A stretch of DNA of 43,536 bases from NCBI GenBank assembly GCA_018657065.1, contig JABHXU010000019.1, forward strand, positions 1 to 43,536, read 5' to 3'. Source of the stretch: an archaeon. Lineage in GTDB: Archaea > Nanobdellota > Nanobdellia > Woesearchaeales > GW2011-AR15. Of the stretch, positions 34,771 through 43,395 are shown piece by piece. The notes under the pieces are model-generated. The model ran no database searches and was not told the DNA's origin. It saw only the letters and a program-made list of their open reading frames with translations. Every line of letters begins with the position of its first letter. Position 1 is the first letter of the stretch. Both the position numbers and the translations under genes were made by a program.

Positions 34771-36219
34771 CTAGATTACTTTTAGCTTATCAATTATCCA
34801 AATCATTCCTTCGGTGTCAAGTTTGCAATATTCAAGTAAATCTTTCCTTATTTGCTCTTTGTTTTCGACTTCATTAAAAACACTCTCAAAATATGAAACA
34901 GATGCTAAACCGCCATTATTGATGTTAAGCTCTTTGTAGCTTTTTCCTGTTATTGCTGGAAGAACAGCTTTAATTGAGCAACTTCCTTTTTGTTCTGGGT
35001 TGTAATAATCAAAATTTCTGAATGGTGTGAGCAAATCAACAATTCGCTTTATAATAGAATCAACCCAATTTTTGTATTTTGGAAATGCTATTGCTAACTC
35101 TTTTAATCTTGTAATCTCAAAAGATTGGTTAAAAACAATGATACTTCCTTCTGTGCCTAAGACTTTAATCATTTCTTGTAAGAATTTTTCTCTTGGATCA
35201 TCTTGAGAATCATGCAAATATTCAAAATGTTTTATTTGTTTTCCATCATCAACATGAAGACTAAATTGAAATGGAATTTGTTGATATGGTTTTGTGCCAT
35301 CATACAAGGGTACAGCAGTTTGGAAAGTCTCAAAATCAAGATAGTAAAGAGGATACTTTAAGCCACTCAAGAATTTCTTAATCTCTTCTTTGTTAATGTG
35401 AACTTTTCCAGAGTTAGCATACTTTCTTTGAATTTCCTGTTTTCCATTTAATTTAAAGTCATTTGGTATATCTTTTATAGAAAAAATCTTTGCTTCCAAT
35501 AATTCTAAAGACTTTTTACCTCCCCTGTATAATTCAAAAACATGACTTTCAGGCAGAAAATTCCAGCAATCTTCTGAAACACACTCAAAACCATTATTAC
35601 AACCATTGCCAATACTTACATCTGGAGCTTCTTTATTATTAATAATCTCCATCATGTCGTCTATTCTTTCTTCTATCCCAATAATTGCTTCTTCAACTTC
35701 TGACGTAATCTCTTCTTGTGTTAAAAGTTTTTTTGGATTTATTTCTCCTTTCTTAATAAATTTATTATTAATGTGAAGTAAGAAACATTTCCGAATCTTT
35801 AATCCTGCTAATTGATAAACATGTCTTTGAAAAGAAACATCATGAATATGCTCCTCTTTAACTTTTGTTGAACCTTTAACCTCAATAATATCCCACTCAT
35901 CCTTTCCAACAGGAACAAGAACGTCTGCTCTTGCATATAATGCTCCTGCAACAATCCCCGCTTCAAATATGATTTTTCTTTTCTTTAGAAGCTCTTGAGT
36001 TTTTTGAATATTAAGTTTGAAATCTTTCCCTTCTTCAGGAAGATCAACTCCTTTAGGAAAGAGCTTTTTTGCTAATTGACCTATAATATTACCTTGCTGA
36101 ATTATATATTCCGTTGCCAAATCAAATTCTGGAATTTTATCTAAATCATGAAACATCATCCAGAGATACTTTGGGCATTGTAGCCCTATCATGTATTTGG
36201 ATTTAGTTATGAGTGGCAT
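34771..36219 (-). CDS. DUF2779 dual-nuclease protein
   Basis: 482 residues. Residues 1-20 (ITKSKYMIGLQCPKYLWMMF) and the downstream RADVLV...WDIIEVKGST with FQRHVYQLAG form a Cas4/RecB-like PD-(D/E)XK core (D, ExK, QxxxY). A Cys cluster is present at CNNGFECVSEDC. The second half is a DEDD/RNase-H-like exonuclease: YYLDFETFQTAVPLYDG, IVFNQSFEITRLKELA and YCKLDTEGM. This matches the DUF2779 family. Last gene of the transposon operon, 1 nt after res. A processing nuclease acting after Type III cleavage is a reasonable guess. Confidence 0.85.
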   Translation of the reverse strand: MPLITKSKYMIGLQCPKYLWMMFHDLDKIPEFDLATEYIIQQGNIIGQLAKKLFPKGVDLPEEGKDFKLNIQKTQELLKKRKIIFEAGIVAGALYARADVLVPVGKDEWDIIEVKGSTKVKEEHIHDVSFQRHVYQLAGLKIRKCFLLHINNKFIKKGEINPKKLLTQEEITSEVEEAIIGIEERIDDMMEIINNKEAPDVSIGNGCNNGFECVSEDCWNFLPESHVFELYRGGKKSLELLEAKIFSIKDIPNDFKLNGKQEIQRKYANSGKVHINKEEIKKFLSGLKYPLYYLDFETFQTAVPLYDGTKPYQQIPFQFSLHVDDGKQIKHFEYLHDSQDDPREKFLQEMIKVLGTEGSIIVFNQSFEITRLKELAIAFPKYKNWVDSIIKRIVDLLTPFRNFDYYNPEQKGSCSIKAVLPAITGKSYKELNINNGGLASVSYFESVFNEVENKEQIRKDLLEYCKLDTEGMIWIIDKLKVI

Positions 36220-36220
36220 T

Positions 36221-38911
36221 TTAATCAGCTATTGAACTTATCAATTCTTGCTCAAATTCATTCTCCCTATCTTGATTATAAAATGGCAAACCAATTATTC
36301 TATAATTTTTAGTTTCTACAAACTTATTTAATCCTTGCTTCCCGTACCTCTCTTTAATCTTAGCTAAGAATTTTTGTTTCCATATATCCTGATCTTCCCA
36401 AGGGGTTCCTTTTGGCTCTATAAATATTTGATAAGTTGAGGTTTCTCCTTTCTTTGTTTTCATAAATAATACAAAATCTGGTTTAAATGTTTGGCCGTCT
36501 ATAAAATCATATATCCCAAAATGTAGTTCATTTCTTATTAAATAAACTTCTTTATATTTTTCTTTTGTATCCTTAGAATCTGCAAATTTTTGAAACCATT
36601 TTACAAAAAATCTTTCTTGATCCGTTCCATAATTAGCATTAAAAACATACCAAGCTTCATCTTTAACAAGTTCCTTTTGCCCCTTAAGTCTTTCTACCTC
36701 TTTTTTGTTTATTTTAAGAGTCTTATCATAAAATATTTTAGATATTTTCTCTTGTCTAACAAAATCTGACCCAACATAATTAACCCTAGTTCTTTCTAAA
36801 CTTTCTTTTATTTTGTTTAATAGCTTCAAGACTGCTTCTAATTTATGCTTGTTTGAGATATTTTCTAAATCTTCTTTTGTTCCTTTGAAGTCTATGCTAA
36901 TGCCTGCCAAAAATTCTTTTTTATCTATTAAGTCATTCATAGAATTAAGAGCATTTGGAAATATTTGTTTTAAATTCTCAAAATTAAAGAAGTCAATTTT
37001 TGATAAAGCATTTTTTGTAATGTGGTTATCAATATCCTTTAATGAGAATGTTTTAGGTTTCTTAATTATGTTCAAATTATCGTATTTTTCATCCTTAAAT
37101 TCTAAAGCGTCTGAAACCTTTCCCTTTCCAGAATAAATCTCATAAGCTTCATTCTTTTGGGTAAAATCCATATCTGCAAAGGATTTAATTTTAGAATAAT
37201 CTTTTCTTACTTTCTTATTTAAATGGATTATTCCTGTTTTGTAAAAAGAAGTTTTCTTAAAATCTTCTTTTAGGTTTAATTCTTTTTCTTCAACATCATC
37301 TAAATCAATACCTAACTCTTCCCTTATAGCATTTTTTAAATCTGCGACATATCTTGATTCATTCCAACTATGGAAGTATAATCCTTCTAAAACTCTTAGT
37401 TCTTTTTGAGTATCTTCATCAAATTTTCTTTTATATTTGTCTTGTGTTTCATCTAAAATAAATGGATAATATCTTGCACCTCTACCGATTAACTGAGCTT
37501 CAGATATGGTTGATTTAGCAATTCTTCCTTTTGTGCTTCCACCTGTCGCCTGTTTATCTGAAACTCTAACAATATCAAACAGATTTAATACATCCCATCC
37601 CTCATTTAATTTTTGAACTGCAAAAATTGCCCTTATATTGTTATTTGCAGATTCTAACGAATTTAGGATCTTTTCTTGAGAGATAACTTCTTCTTTATCT
37701 CTTTGAGAAATTGATTTTTTATCTAAGCTTTCTTCATTCACATTCAAACAATTTTTTTCAGAAAATCCTCTTTGTATCTTTTTAACAAGTTCTGAAATTG
37801 ATATTTTTTCTTTATCATAGAATTCAAATACTTTTTTCATAATCCTTTCATTACTTTTCTTTTTAATTTCTTCAATGTCTTTATTTGAAAGATTATCAAT
37901 CAGTTTTCTAAAGTCTAATTCATTTTGTTTAGATTCTACAATTTCTTTTTGAGCTTTAAACATGATTACTGGCTTAAAATTCTTTAATCCAAATGATTCT
38001 GGAAATTCTTTTGCGTATTTTAATGCAATATCTTGTCTGTATTGGTTTACTAAAATTGCTGTTAGCATCCTGTATCTTTTGTCTCCATCTACTCTGAATA
38101 ATTCAATATCTTTAGAATATCCTGCTTGATGAAAGCTTGGCAAATCATATTTATACAATAATCTTTTTAGATATTTTTCTTTAATGCCAGGATATGTTTC
38201 AAAACCCATTGTTGCTGTAAATTCTAAAAGTAAGCTTAGTTTGTCTTTTTTTAGGATTTCTTCAATAGTATTTTCCCAATTTGGCTTATTAGTTAATGTT
38301 TTTTGTTTAGTCTTAACTTGTCCATGATGGGCTTCATCTGCTATTAAGACAATTCTTTTATCTTTAAAACTATCAAATGTAACTGCATTTTCTTTTTCGT
38401 TGTGCATATCTGAATGAAGTTTTTGTATTGTTGTAAAACAAATATTTATTTCATCTTTATTAGTAGAATCAAAATTATCTACTTCTCTTATTTGGATTGG
38501 TTTTCCATCAATTACAATTTTTTGATTAAATAGATATTTTATAGAAGATTGATCTAAGAAGTTTTCTTTGGTTTTTCCGATAATATTATTTGAATTAACG
38601 AAGAATAAGAAGTTATTATACCCTTTCTTGTAAAGATAATTTATCAATCCTGCCATAATTAGAGTTTTACCTGAACCTGTTGCCATGTTAAATAAAACTG
38701 CTCTTGGAATTGGCTTTTCTTGATATTGCTCAAAATAAGAAATAAACATCTGAAAAGCTTTTTCTTGATATTCTCTTAATGGAAAGTTTGGGTTTAGATT
38801 ATCTTTTATTTCTTTAGGAATTTCAATCTGGCTTATTGTTGCTCTTCCTAATTCTTTTAGAATATCTTCACATAACCAGTCTTTATTTCCTGCGAGAGTA
38901 TTTTGGCTCAT
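36221..38911 (-). CDS. res: Type III restriction subunit Res
   Basis: 896 residues, near the normal Res length. SF2 helicase motifs: MATGSGKTLIMAGLINYLYK, IADEAHHG, FTATMGFE, FAVQKLNEGWDVLNLFDIVR and AQLIGRGARYYPF. The C-terminal nuclease is PDFVLF...FIEPKGTPWED (PD...ExK), the arrangement of EcoP15I-type Res. It tracks on DNA after recognising unmethylated sites and cleaves. Starts in a 4-nt overlap with the preceding gene and ends 1 nt before DUF2779. Confidence 0.93.
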   Translation of the reverse strand: MSQNTLAGNKDWLCEDILKELGRATISQIEIPKEIKDNLNPNFPLREYQEKAFQMFISYFEQYQEKPIPRAVLFNMATGSGKTLIMAGLINYLYKKGYNNFLFFVNSNNIIGKTKENFLDQSSIKYLFNQKIVIDGKPIQIREVDNFDSTNKDEINICFTTIQKLHSDMHNEKENAVTFDSFKDKRIVLIADEAHHGQVKTKQKTLTNKPNWENTIEEILKKDKLSLLLEFTATMGFETYPGIKEKYLKRLLYKYDLPSFHQAGYSKDIELFRVDGDKRYRMLTAILVNQYRQDIALKYAKEFPESFGLKNFKPVIMFKAQKEIVESKQNELDFRKLIDNLSNKDIEEIKKKSNERIMKKVFEFYDKEKISISELVKKIQRGFSEKNCLNVNEESLDKKSISQRDKEEVISQEKILNSLESANNNIRAIFAVQKLNEGWDVLNLFDIVRVSDKQATGGSTKGRIAKSTISEAQLIGRGARYYPFILDETQDKYKRKFDEDTQKELRVLEGLYFHSWNESRYVADLKNAIREELGIDLDDVEEKELNLKEDFKKTSFYKTGIIHLNKKVRKDYSKIKSFADMDFTQKNEAYEIYSGKGKVSDALEFKDEKYDNLNIIKKPKTFSLKDIDNHITKNALSKIDFFNFENLKQIFPNALNSMNDLIDKKEFLAGISIDFKGTKEDLENISNKHKLEAVLKLLNKIKESLERTRVNYVGSDFVRQEKISKIFYDKTLKINKKEVERLKGQKELVKDEAWYVFNANYGTDQERFFVKWFQKFADSKDTKEKYKEVYLIRNELHFGIYDFIDGQTFKPDFVLFMKTKKGETSTYQIFIEPKGTPWEDQDIWKQKFLAKIKERYGKQGLNKFVETKNYRIIGLPFYNQDRENEFEQELISSIAD

Positions 38912-39483
38912 TTGGCCACCTCTTTTATAAAATCATTAAAATTTTTTAATTTATCTATCGAAAGTCTATGCATTGGATTAGTGGCTTTATACCCTGGTCT
39001 AAATTCTTCTCCTTGATCAATAAATCTAGAATTTTTTTTATATTTTTCTTTATCTATAAAGCCTACAATTATTGCTTCTGTAAAATTCACATCAACAAAA
39101 ATAAAGATATAATAATCTCCTTTCTTATCAATTTGTTGAGCTGCCACTGCAACTTCCCAATATTCTGCTATGCTTCCGTAATTGTAATTTTGAGTTTTAA
39201 CCTCTAAAGAGATATTTTGTGTTACAATTTGAAAATCCCAAGGATCATACTTTACATCTAAATCTTTATTTTTTATATAATCTTTTGGGTGACTTAGATT
39301 ATTTTCAACTAAGATGTTTTCTACTATGGCCTCACCAATTCCTCAAATAAAAGCATCGTTTGGAGAATCAAATTTACTATATCCCCCAACATGCTCTTTT
39401 TGATGAAGATTTTTTGCTTCCTCTCCTGCTTTTATAAAATCTTCATTTATCTTAACTTTAATAAATTCAGTTGACTTAGTCAT
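38908..39483 (-). pseudogene. PD-(D/E)XK nuclease-like gene interrupted by in-frame TGA
   Basis: ATG 39483 overlaps the end of mod by 8 nt. The frame is open to 38908 except TGA at codon 47 (39345-39343), giving 191 codons in total. After the stop: GIGEAIVENILVENN, then DPWDFQIV and ISLEVKTQ, that is Asp80/Asp83 and Glu94-x-Lys96, a nuclease-like core. Restart at a later GTG (39147) would omit that core. So the protein is probably lost unless the TGA is read through. TGG (Trp) is a likely ancestral codon. TGA is a normal stop elsewhere in the window (for example hsdM). Function in an intact operon is unknown. Confidence 0.75.
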
Positions 39484-41269
39484 TTTTAACATACCATTTT
39501 TTATTAAGTTCCTTATCTTCTTTGGAAACCTTAAACTGAGAATCTTCTATTTCAGAAAGATTAACATAAAGCTGGTTTTTATTAAGCATTTCTACTAAAA
39601 TATCTTTTTGCTGTTTTAATTTCATATTTTCTAAATCTTTCTTGTTGTCATTAAATTTTTTGATCTCTACATCATAATTTAAGAAATAATGTTCGCACAT
39701 TTCATCCCATATTTTTAGAAGAGTTTTTGTATCTTTAGCATCTTGAATCTTATCAATAGCATCTTCATTGTATTTTAGAAGTTCGCAATAGATAAACTCT
39801 CCTCCTCCTTTCCAATTTACTTCTTTTGAGATTCCTGAATTATCAAAATCTTCAATGCTTTCTTTTAATTTTCCTTCTGAATTATTTTTTCCAATTATGT
39901 TCTTTAATCTGATAACAGAATCATTTTTCCCGTAATCCAACTGTTCAATTCCTATGTATTGTCTTCCTATTTTATGAGAAACCGCACAAGTTGTTCCAGA
40001 ACCTAAGTGATAATCTAAAATAATTTCTCCTTTATTAGTACTTAATTCAATTATTCTTTGCATTAAGGTTTCAGGTTTTTGACCAAGAAAATCCTTTATT
40101 TTCTCAGCAGCAGAAGTATTTAATTGTAATTTTTTTTCATCCCATAAGGTAGTTATAGGAGAGCCAGGATTTTCATCCAGATATTTAATCTTTGTAGTTT
40201 TACCCCCTCCTTGATAACCCCTACCCCTTAGTTTAGCATATTTCCTTCCACTTTCATCTTCATATTTATACTCATGTTTGACATATTCTTCAGAAAGTGG
40301 ATTATACACCATATTAATTTCAAACTCAGCTGTTTTTGAGTAAAACAAGATTGTCTCTTGTTGTGTTGTAAGCTTTTTTGATGCCTGATTTTTCACACCA
40401 CCATATTTTTTCCAAGTTATCTCATTGACAAATCTATCATCACTAAATACTTCATCCATTAGAATTTTTAGATGAGCATGTCCTTCGGAATTTGTTTGAA
40501 CAAAAATAACTCCATCATCCCTTAACAAATCTCTAGCAACTTCTAACCTATTTTTCATAAATGTAAGCCATGTAGATAGTTTAAAGTTTGAATTATATGC
40601 AAAAGAATCGTCTGATTTTTTATCTTGAAAATAATACGGAGGATCAATATAAATCAACTTAACCTTCCCAGCAAACTCTTTCTTTAAAGAATGTAAAGCT
40701 AAAAGATTATTTCCTTTGATTATTAGATTGTCTTTAATTGTTCCTTTTTCATCTCTATTAAAGTCCTTAACTTTTTCTTCTCCTTTCGAAGTATATTTCT
40801 TAAAATTAGTCAATACTTTTGCATCAAATAATCTATCAATTTCATCTTTTGCTAAGATTTCATTAAAGAAAATCTCATTTCTCTTTTGGTCTTCCTTAGT
40901 CATTCCACCTTCTAAGACACAATCCTTAAACGGCCAGACAAGAGAAACTTCTCCTCTTTCATTAAGATATTTTCCATTAACATTTAATCCTACAATATTC
41001 TTAAATTTAGTATAAGAATTACTCAAAACTTTGATATTCTCAATATAATCTACAAACTTATTAACATTAAAAACCCAGTATTCCTTAATCTTATCAAAAA
41101 ATGTTTCTCTAATATCTTTATCATCAATAAGTATTCCAATTAAATCCTTATCTACTTTGTAAGCCCTATCAATAATTTCATTTCTATTAATATCATCTAT
41201 TTCCTCATCCCAAAACTCCATGTTTTGTTTCAGTTTTCCTTTTAGTTTTTGATCGAAATTTTTACTCAT
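39476..41269 (-). CDS. mod: Type III DNA methyltransferase Mod
   Basis: 597 residues. Beta-class order: motif IV YIDPPYYFQD comes first, and motif I DYHLGSGTTCAVSHKIGRQY is near the C-terminal third. The intervening region (about 290-380) would be the target-recognition part. EVARDLLRDDGVIFVQTNSE is motif V-like. Methylates adenine and supplies site recognition to Res. Overlaps the upstream zinc-ribbon gene and the downstream nuclease-like gene by 8 nt each. Intact, so modification should persist. Confidence 0.93.
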   Translation of the reverse strand: MSKNFDQKLKGKLKQNMEFWDEEIDDINRNEIIDRAYKVDKDLIGILIDDKDIRETFFDKIKEYWVFNVNKFVDYIENIKVLSNSYTKFKNIVGLNVNGKYLNERGEVSLVWPFKDCVLEGGMTKEDQKRNEIFFNEILAKDEIDRLFDAKVLTNFKKYTSKGEEKVKDFNRDEKGTIKDNLIIKGNNLLALHSLKKEFAGKVKLIYIDPPYYFQDKKSDDSFAYNSNFKLSTWLTFMKNRLEVARDLLRDDGVIFVQTNSEGHAHLKILMDEVFSDDRFVNEITWKKYGGVKNQASKKLTTQQETILFYSKTAEFEINMVYNPLSEEYVKHEYKYEDESGRKYAKLRGRGYQGGGKTTKIKYLDENPGSPITTLWDEKKLQLNTSAAEKIKDFLGQKPETLMQRIIELSTNKGEIILDYHLGSGTTCAVSHKIGRQYIGIEQLDYGKNDSVIRLKNIIGKNNSEGKLKESIEDFDNSGISKEVNWKGGGEFIYCELLKYNEDAIDKIQDAKDTKTLLKIWDEMCEHYFLNYDVEIKKFNDNKKDLENMKLKQQKDILVEMLNKNQLYVNLSEIEDSQFKVSKEDKELNKKWYVKND

Positions 41270-41465
41270 TTTTCTTACCTTTTTTATTGAACCTTACTTT
41301 TGGTCTGTCCCAATAAGGTGATTTGCATTTAGGGCATACTCTGGGCATTACATCTTTATCATAAGGAAGCCATTCATGCTCACAACGATAACATTTATTG
41401 CCAATCAAATCAACGTTAGCTCCATGTTCCTTTTTTTTAGCCATATTTTCTTTTGAATCGTTCAT
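41262..41465 (-). CDS. Zinc-ribbon protein heading the R-M operon
   Basis: 67 residues: KCYRCEHEWLPYDKDVMPRV followed by CPKCKSPYW is a two-CxxC zinc ribbon, flanked by basic segments. It overlaps mod by 8 nt and has a TATA-like tract (rc of 41489-41499) 24-34 nt upstream. A small regulator or DNA-binding partner at the head of an R-M operon would be analogous to the RHH protein of the Type I operon. Function is inferred from position only. Confidence 0.65.
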   Translation of the reverse strand: MNDSKENMAKKKEHGANVDLIGNKCYRCEHEWLPYDKDVMPRVCPKCKSPYWDRPKVRFNKKGKKNE

Positions 41466-41628
41466 ATTAATAAAGGTAATGTTAAGATTATATATAAATA
41501 TTTGTATTATGTGGTTCTTAATATATTACTAATGATATGTTATCTATATGATACAGAACAACAATGTTTATATAGTAGATAGTATATACCTATTAGTATA
41601 ATAATGAGTTGTACATGAGTTGATAAAA
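41466..41628. promoter_or_regulatory. Divergent promoter region of the transposon
   Basis: AT-rich spacer between the leftward cargo operon and the transposase. A minus-strand TATA-like tract lies at 41489-41499. A plus-strand TTTATATAG at 41567-41575 precedes the transposase by about 54 nt. No tip-like repeat occurs here. Confidence 0.5.
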
Positions 41629-42876
41629 ATGGAACAAATAACAGAACAAAACTTTAGGAATTTGACACGAGAACAGCGAGGGCAGTTAATAGCTCAGAAA
41701 TACAGAATAAGGAGAACTGACAAAGGCTATGAAGTACCAAGCCAATTTAACAAAGGCAAGTATCTAGTAAAAGTAAGATACGATAAGAAAGAATGTAATT
41801 GTCCTGATTATGAATTAAGAAAATGCAAATGCAAACATATTCACGCGGTAGAATATACTCTAAAAAAAGAAATAGACAAGGAAGGCAATACTGTAATAAC
41901 TCAAACAGTAAAGAAAACTTACCCTCAGAATTGGAAGTCTTACAATATTTCACAGCAAACAGAAAAAGAAAAGCTAATGGAATTATTGGCAGATATAACT
42001 TCAAGAATAAGACAACCTGCTTACACTTATGGCAGACCAAGATCTAATTTAGGAGATAATATTTTTGCTATGGTTTTCAAGACCTACTCAACTTTTTCAG
42101 GAAGAAGGTTTGCTACTGATATGAATTGGGCTTTAGAGAAAGGATATATTGACAGTAAAGTTCCTTACAATACTATGTTTGATTATTTCAAGAAGCCAGA
42201 ATTAACGCCAATATTAGCTAAAATGGTAATGTTAACAAGCCTTCCATTAAGAACAGCAGAAAGCAAATTTAACATTGATAGCACAGGATTCGGAACTTCT
42301 AACTTTCAAAGATGGTATAGCTTCAAGCATGGAAAAGAGATTTGTTCAAGAAGGTGGGTTAAATGTCATTTTGTAAATGGAGCTAAAAGTAACATCATAA
42401 CATCTGTAAAAATAACTACTGAGAATGATGCAGATTGCCCACAGCTTAAAGAAATGGCTCAAGACACAGCCAAATATTTTAATATGGAAGAACTAAGTGG
42501 AGATAAAGCATATTTGAGTAAAGATAACTTTGAGTTAGTAAATAGTCTAGGCGGGACTTTTTATGTGCCTTTCAAGAGCAACAGCAAAGGCTCAGGAAAT
42601 GGGATGATATGGAAGAAAATGTATCATTTCTTCATGCTAAACAATGAAGAATATTTACAGCATTATCACGCAAGAAGCAACGCAGAAACCACAGTACACA
42701 TGATTAAAAGTAAGTTTGGAGATAGAGTAAGAAGCAAATTATGGACAGCACAAGTTAATGAAGTATTGTGCAAGATCATTGCTCATAATATTTGCTGTGT
42801 TATAATGGAAATGAACGAATTAGGTTTAGAAAGTAACTTTTGCCCGAATAGTCAGATAGTTGCCCGAAATGTCTAA
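41629..42876 (+). CDS. DDE transposase with N-terminal SWIM zinc finger
   Basis: 415 residues from ATG 41629 (TTG at 41620 also in frame). About residues 55-72 hold the SWIM-type pattern CNCPDYELRKCKCKH (CxC...CxH). The catalytic part looks like a DDE_Tnp_1-type fold: Asp in FNIDSTGFGTS, Asp in SGDKAYLS, and Glu in SNAETTVHMIKSKFGDRVRS, with normal spacing. No frameshift, so probably active. The stop codon (42874-42876) lies inside the right terminal repeat. I cannot assign an IS family with certainty; the 9-bp duplication is a clue. Confidence 0.85.
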   Translation: MEQITEQNFRNLTREQRGQLIAQKYRIRRTDKGYEVPSQFNKGKYLVKVRYDKKECNCPDYELRKCKCKHIHAVEYTLKKEIDKEGNTVITQTVKKTYPQNWKSYNISQQTEKEKLMELLADITSRIRQPAYTYGRPRSNLGDNIFAMVFKTYSTFSGRRFATDMNWALEKGYIDSKVPYNTMFDYFKKPELTPILAKMVMLTSLPLRTAESKFNIDSTGFGTSNFQRWYSFKHGKEICSRRWVKCHFVNGAKSNIITSVKITTENDADCPQLKEMAQDTAKYFNMEELSGDKAYLSKDNFELVNSLGGTFYVPFKSNSKGSGNGMIWKKMYHFFMLNNEEYLQHYHARSNAETTVHMIKSKFGDRVRSKLWTAQVNEVLCKIIAHNICCVIMEMNELGLESNFCPNSQIVARNV

Positions 42877-42903
42877 CTTTTCATGGAGTTATCGGGCAAA
42901 GCC
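42841..42903 (-). repeat. Right transposon end: inverted repeat plus subterminal repeats
   Basis: Read inward (minus strand) the tip is GGCTTTGCCCGATAACT, then GAAAAGTTAG, matching the left tip. Two further copies, CCCGAATAGT (42843-42852) and CCCGAAATGT (42863-42872), lie in the plus orientation. Confidence 0.75.
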
Positions 42904-42912
42904 TTAAAATTC
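42904..42912. repeat. Right target-site duplication
   Basis: TTAAAATTC, identical to 34686-34694, directly outside the right transposon tip. Confidence 0.85.
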
Positions 42913-42989
42913 ATCAATATACGTTTTAATATATGCATATACCTTTTCTAAACTCACCTCTTAAATATTTCCCCTGACCGACTATAATT

Positions 42990-43262
42990 ATGTCTAAAAA
43001 AATATTTACAATAACACAAGCATTTATTGAGTGTGCAAGATTGCCTAGTAGGTCAAGAGATCATATGGAAAAGTGTATGATACAGTTGTTAAAAGACACG
43101 GGGACAACAAGAACAACTCATGGAACGAGAATAACACCTAAGTTAATTCAAAGAGCTGTAAATTCTTTTATCTATGGCATCAAACAGGGTAGTAAGGGTT
43201 GGTATTCTGACTATAGAGTAGTTGAGGATTATAACATATTCCAAATCATTTGGAAGCAATAA
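42990..43262 (+). CDS. Small unknown protein near attR
   Basis: 90 residues, basic, no Cys-rich motif or membrane segment. It begins MSKKIFTITQAFIECARLPS and ends in an aromatic stretch (GWYSDYRVVEDYNIFQIIWK). TATA-like tttaatatat (42932-42941) precedes it by about 50 nt. Before the transposon landed, it was the divergent neighbour of the 34350-34589 gene. A small DNA-binding or excision protein would fit its place beside the att site, but no helix-turn-helix is clear. Confidence 0.55.
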   Translation: MSKKIFTITQAFIECARLPSRSRDHMEKCMIQLLKDTGTTRTTHGTRITPKLIQRAVNSFIYGIKQGSKGWYSDYRVVEDYNIFQIIWKQ

Positions 43263-43289
43263 ATACGTTAATAGCGAGTATTTCTTTTG

Positions 43290-43338
43290 ATGACAATCAT
43301 CTTATTCTTAGATTATGAAAATATAAGTATAACTTATA
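43290..43338. repeat. Two short dyads near attR
   Basis: GATGA-CAA-TCATC (43290-43302) and TATAAGT-ATA-ACTTATA (43322-43338), both perfect. They are 30-80 nt inside the right 17-bp repeat and may be accessory sites for recombination or transcript ends of the 90-residue gene. Confidence 0.4.
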
Positions 43339-43369
43339 AGAAAAAAGGAACTCTTTTTGGGCTCAATAA

Positions 43370-43386
43370 CACGTATTAAACCCAAT
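43370..43386 (-). repeat. Right 17-bp inner inverted repeat
   Basis: CACGTATTAAACCCAAT, exact reverse complement of 20693-20709, 9 nt inside the attR core. Confidence 0.8.
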
Positions 43387-43395
43387 TGGAGTAAA

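Larger units (their letters stand above)
34695..42903. mobile_element. 8.2-kb DDE transposon carrying a Type III R-M/nuclease operon
   Basis: 8,209 bp between the two copies of TTAAAATTC. Tips begin GGCTTTGCC and match over 31 bp (25 identical) as inverted repeats (34695-34725 and 42873-42903). Inside: one transposase (41629-42876) next to the right tip and a divergent five-gene operon (34771-41465). No second IS end was seen between transposase and cargo, so the whole block appears to move as a unit. It is inserted in the spacer between the genes now at 34350-34589 and 42990-43262. Confidence 0.85.

Noticed and set aside
34771-36219. Cas4 and a CRISPR locus
   Set aside because: The nuclease core resembles Cas4, but the DEDD domain marks it as DUF2779. 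No spaced direct-repeat array or other cas gene is present.
272-39345. Genome-wide stop-codon reassignment
   Set aside because: Both TAA and TGA terminate many intact genes here (for example TGA for hsdM, TAA for hsdS and acr3), so general recoding is unlikely.
36221-41269. BREX or DISARM system
   Set aside because: Hallmark genes (PglZ, BrxL, or DrmA/DrmB with phospholipase D) are absent; Mod and Res fit Type III restriction.
41466-41628. Inner end of a smaller IS around the transposase
   Set aside because: No copy of the GGCTTTGCC tip or other inverted match to the right end is present here, so the long element is preferred.
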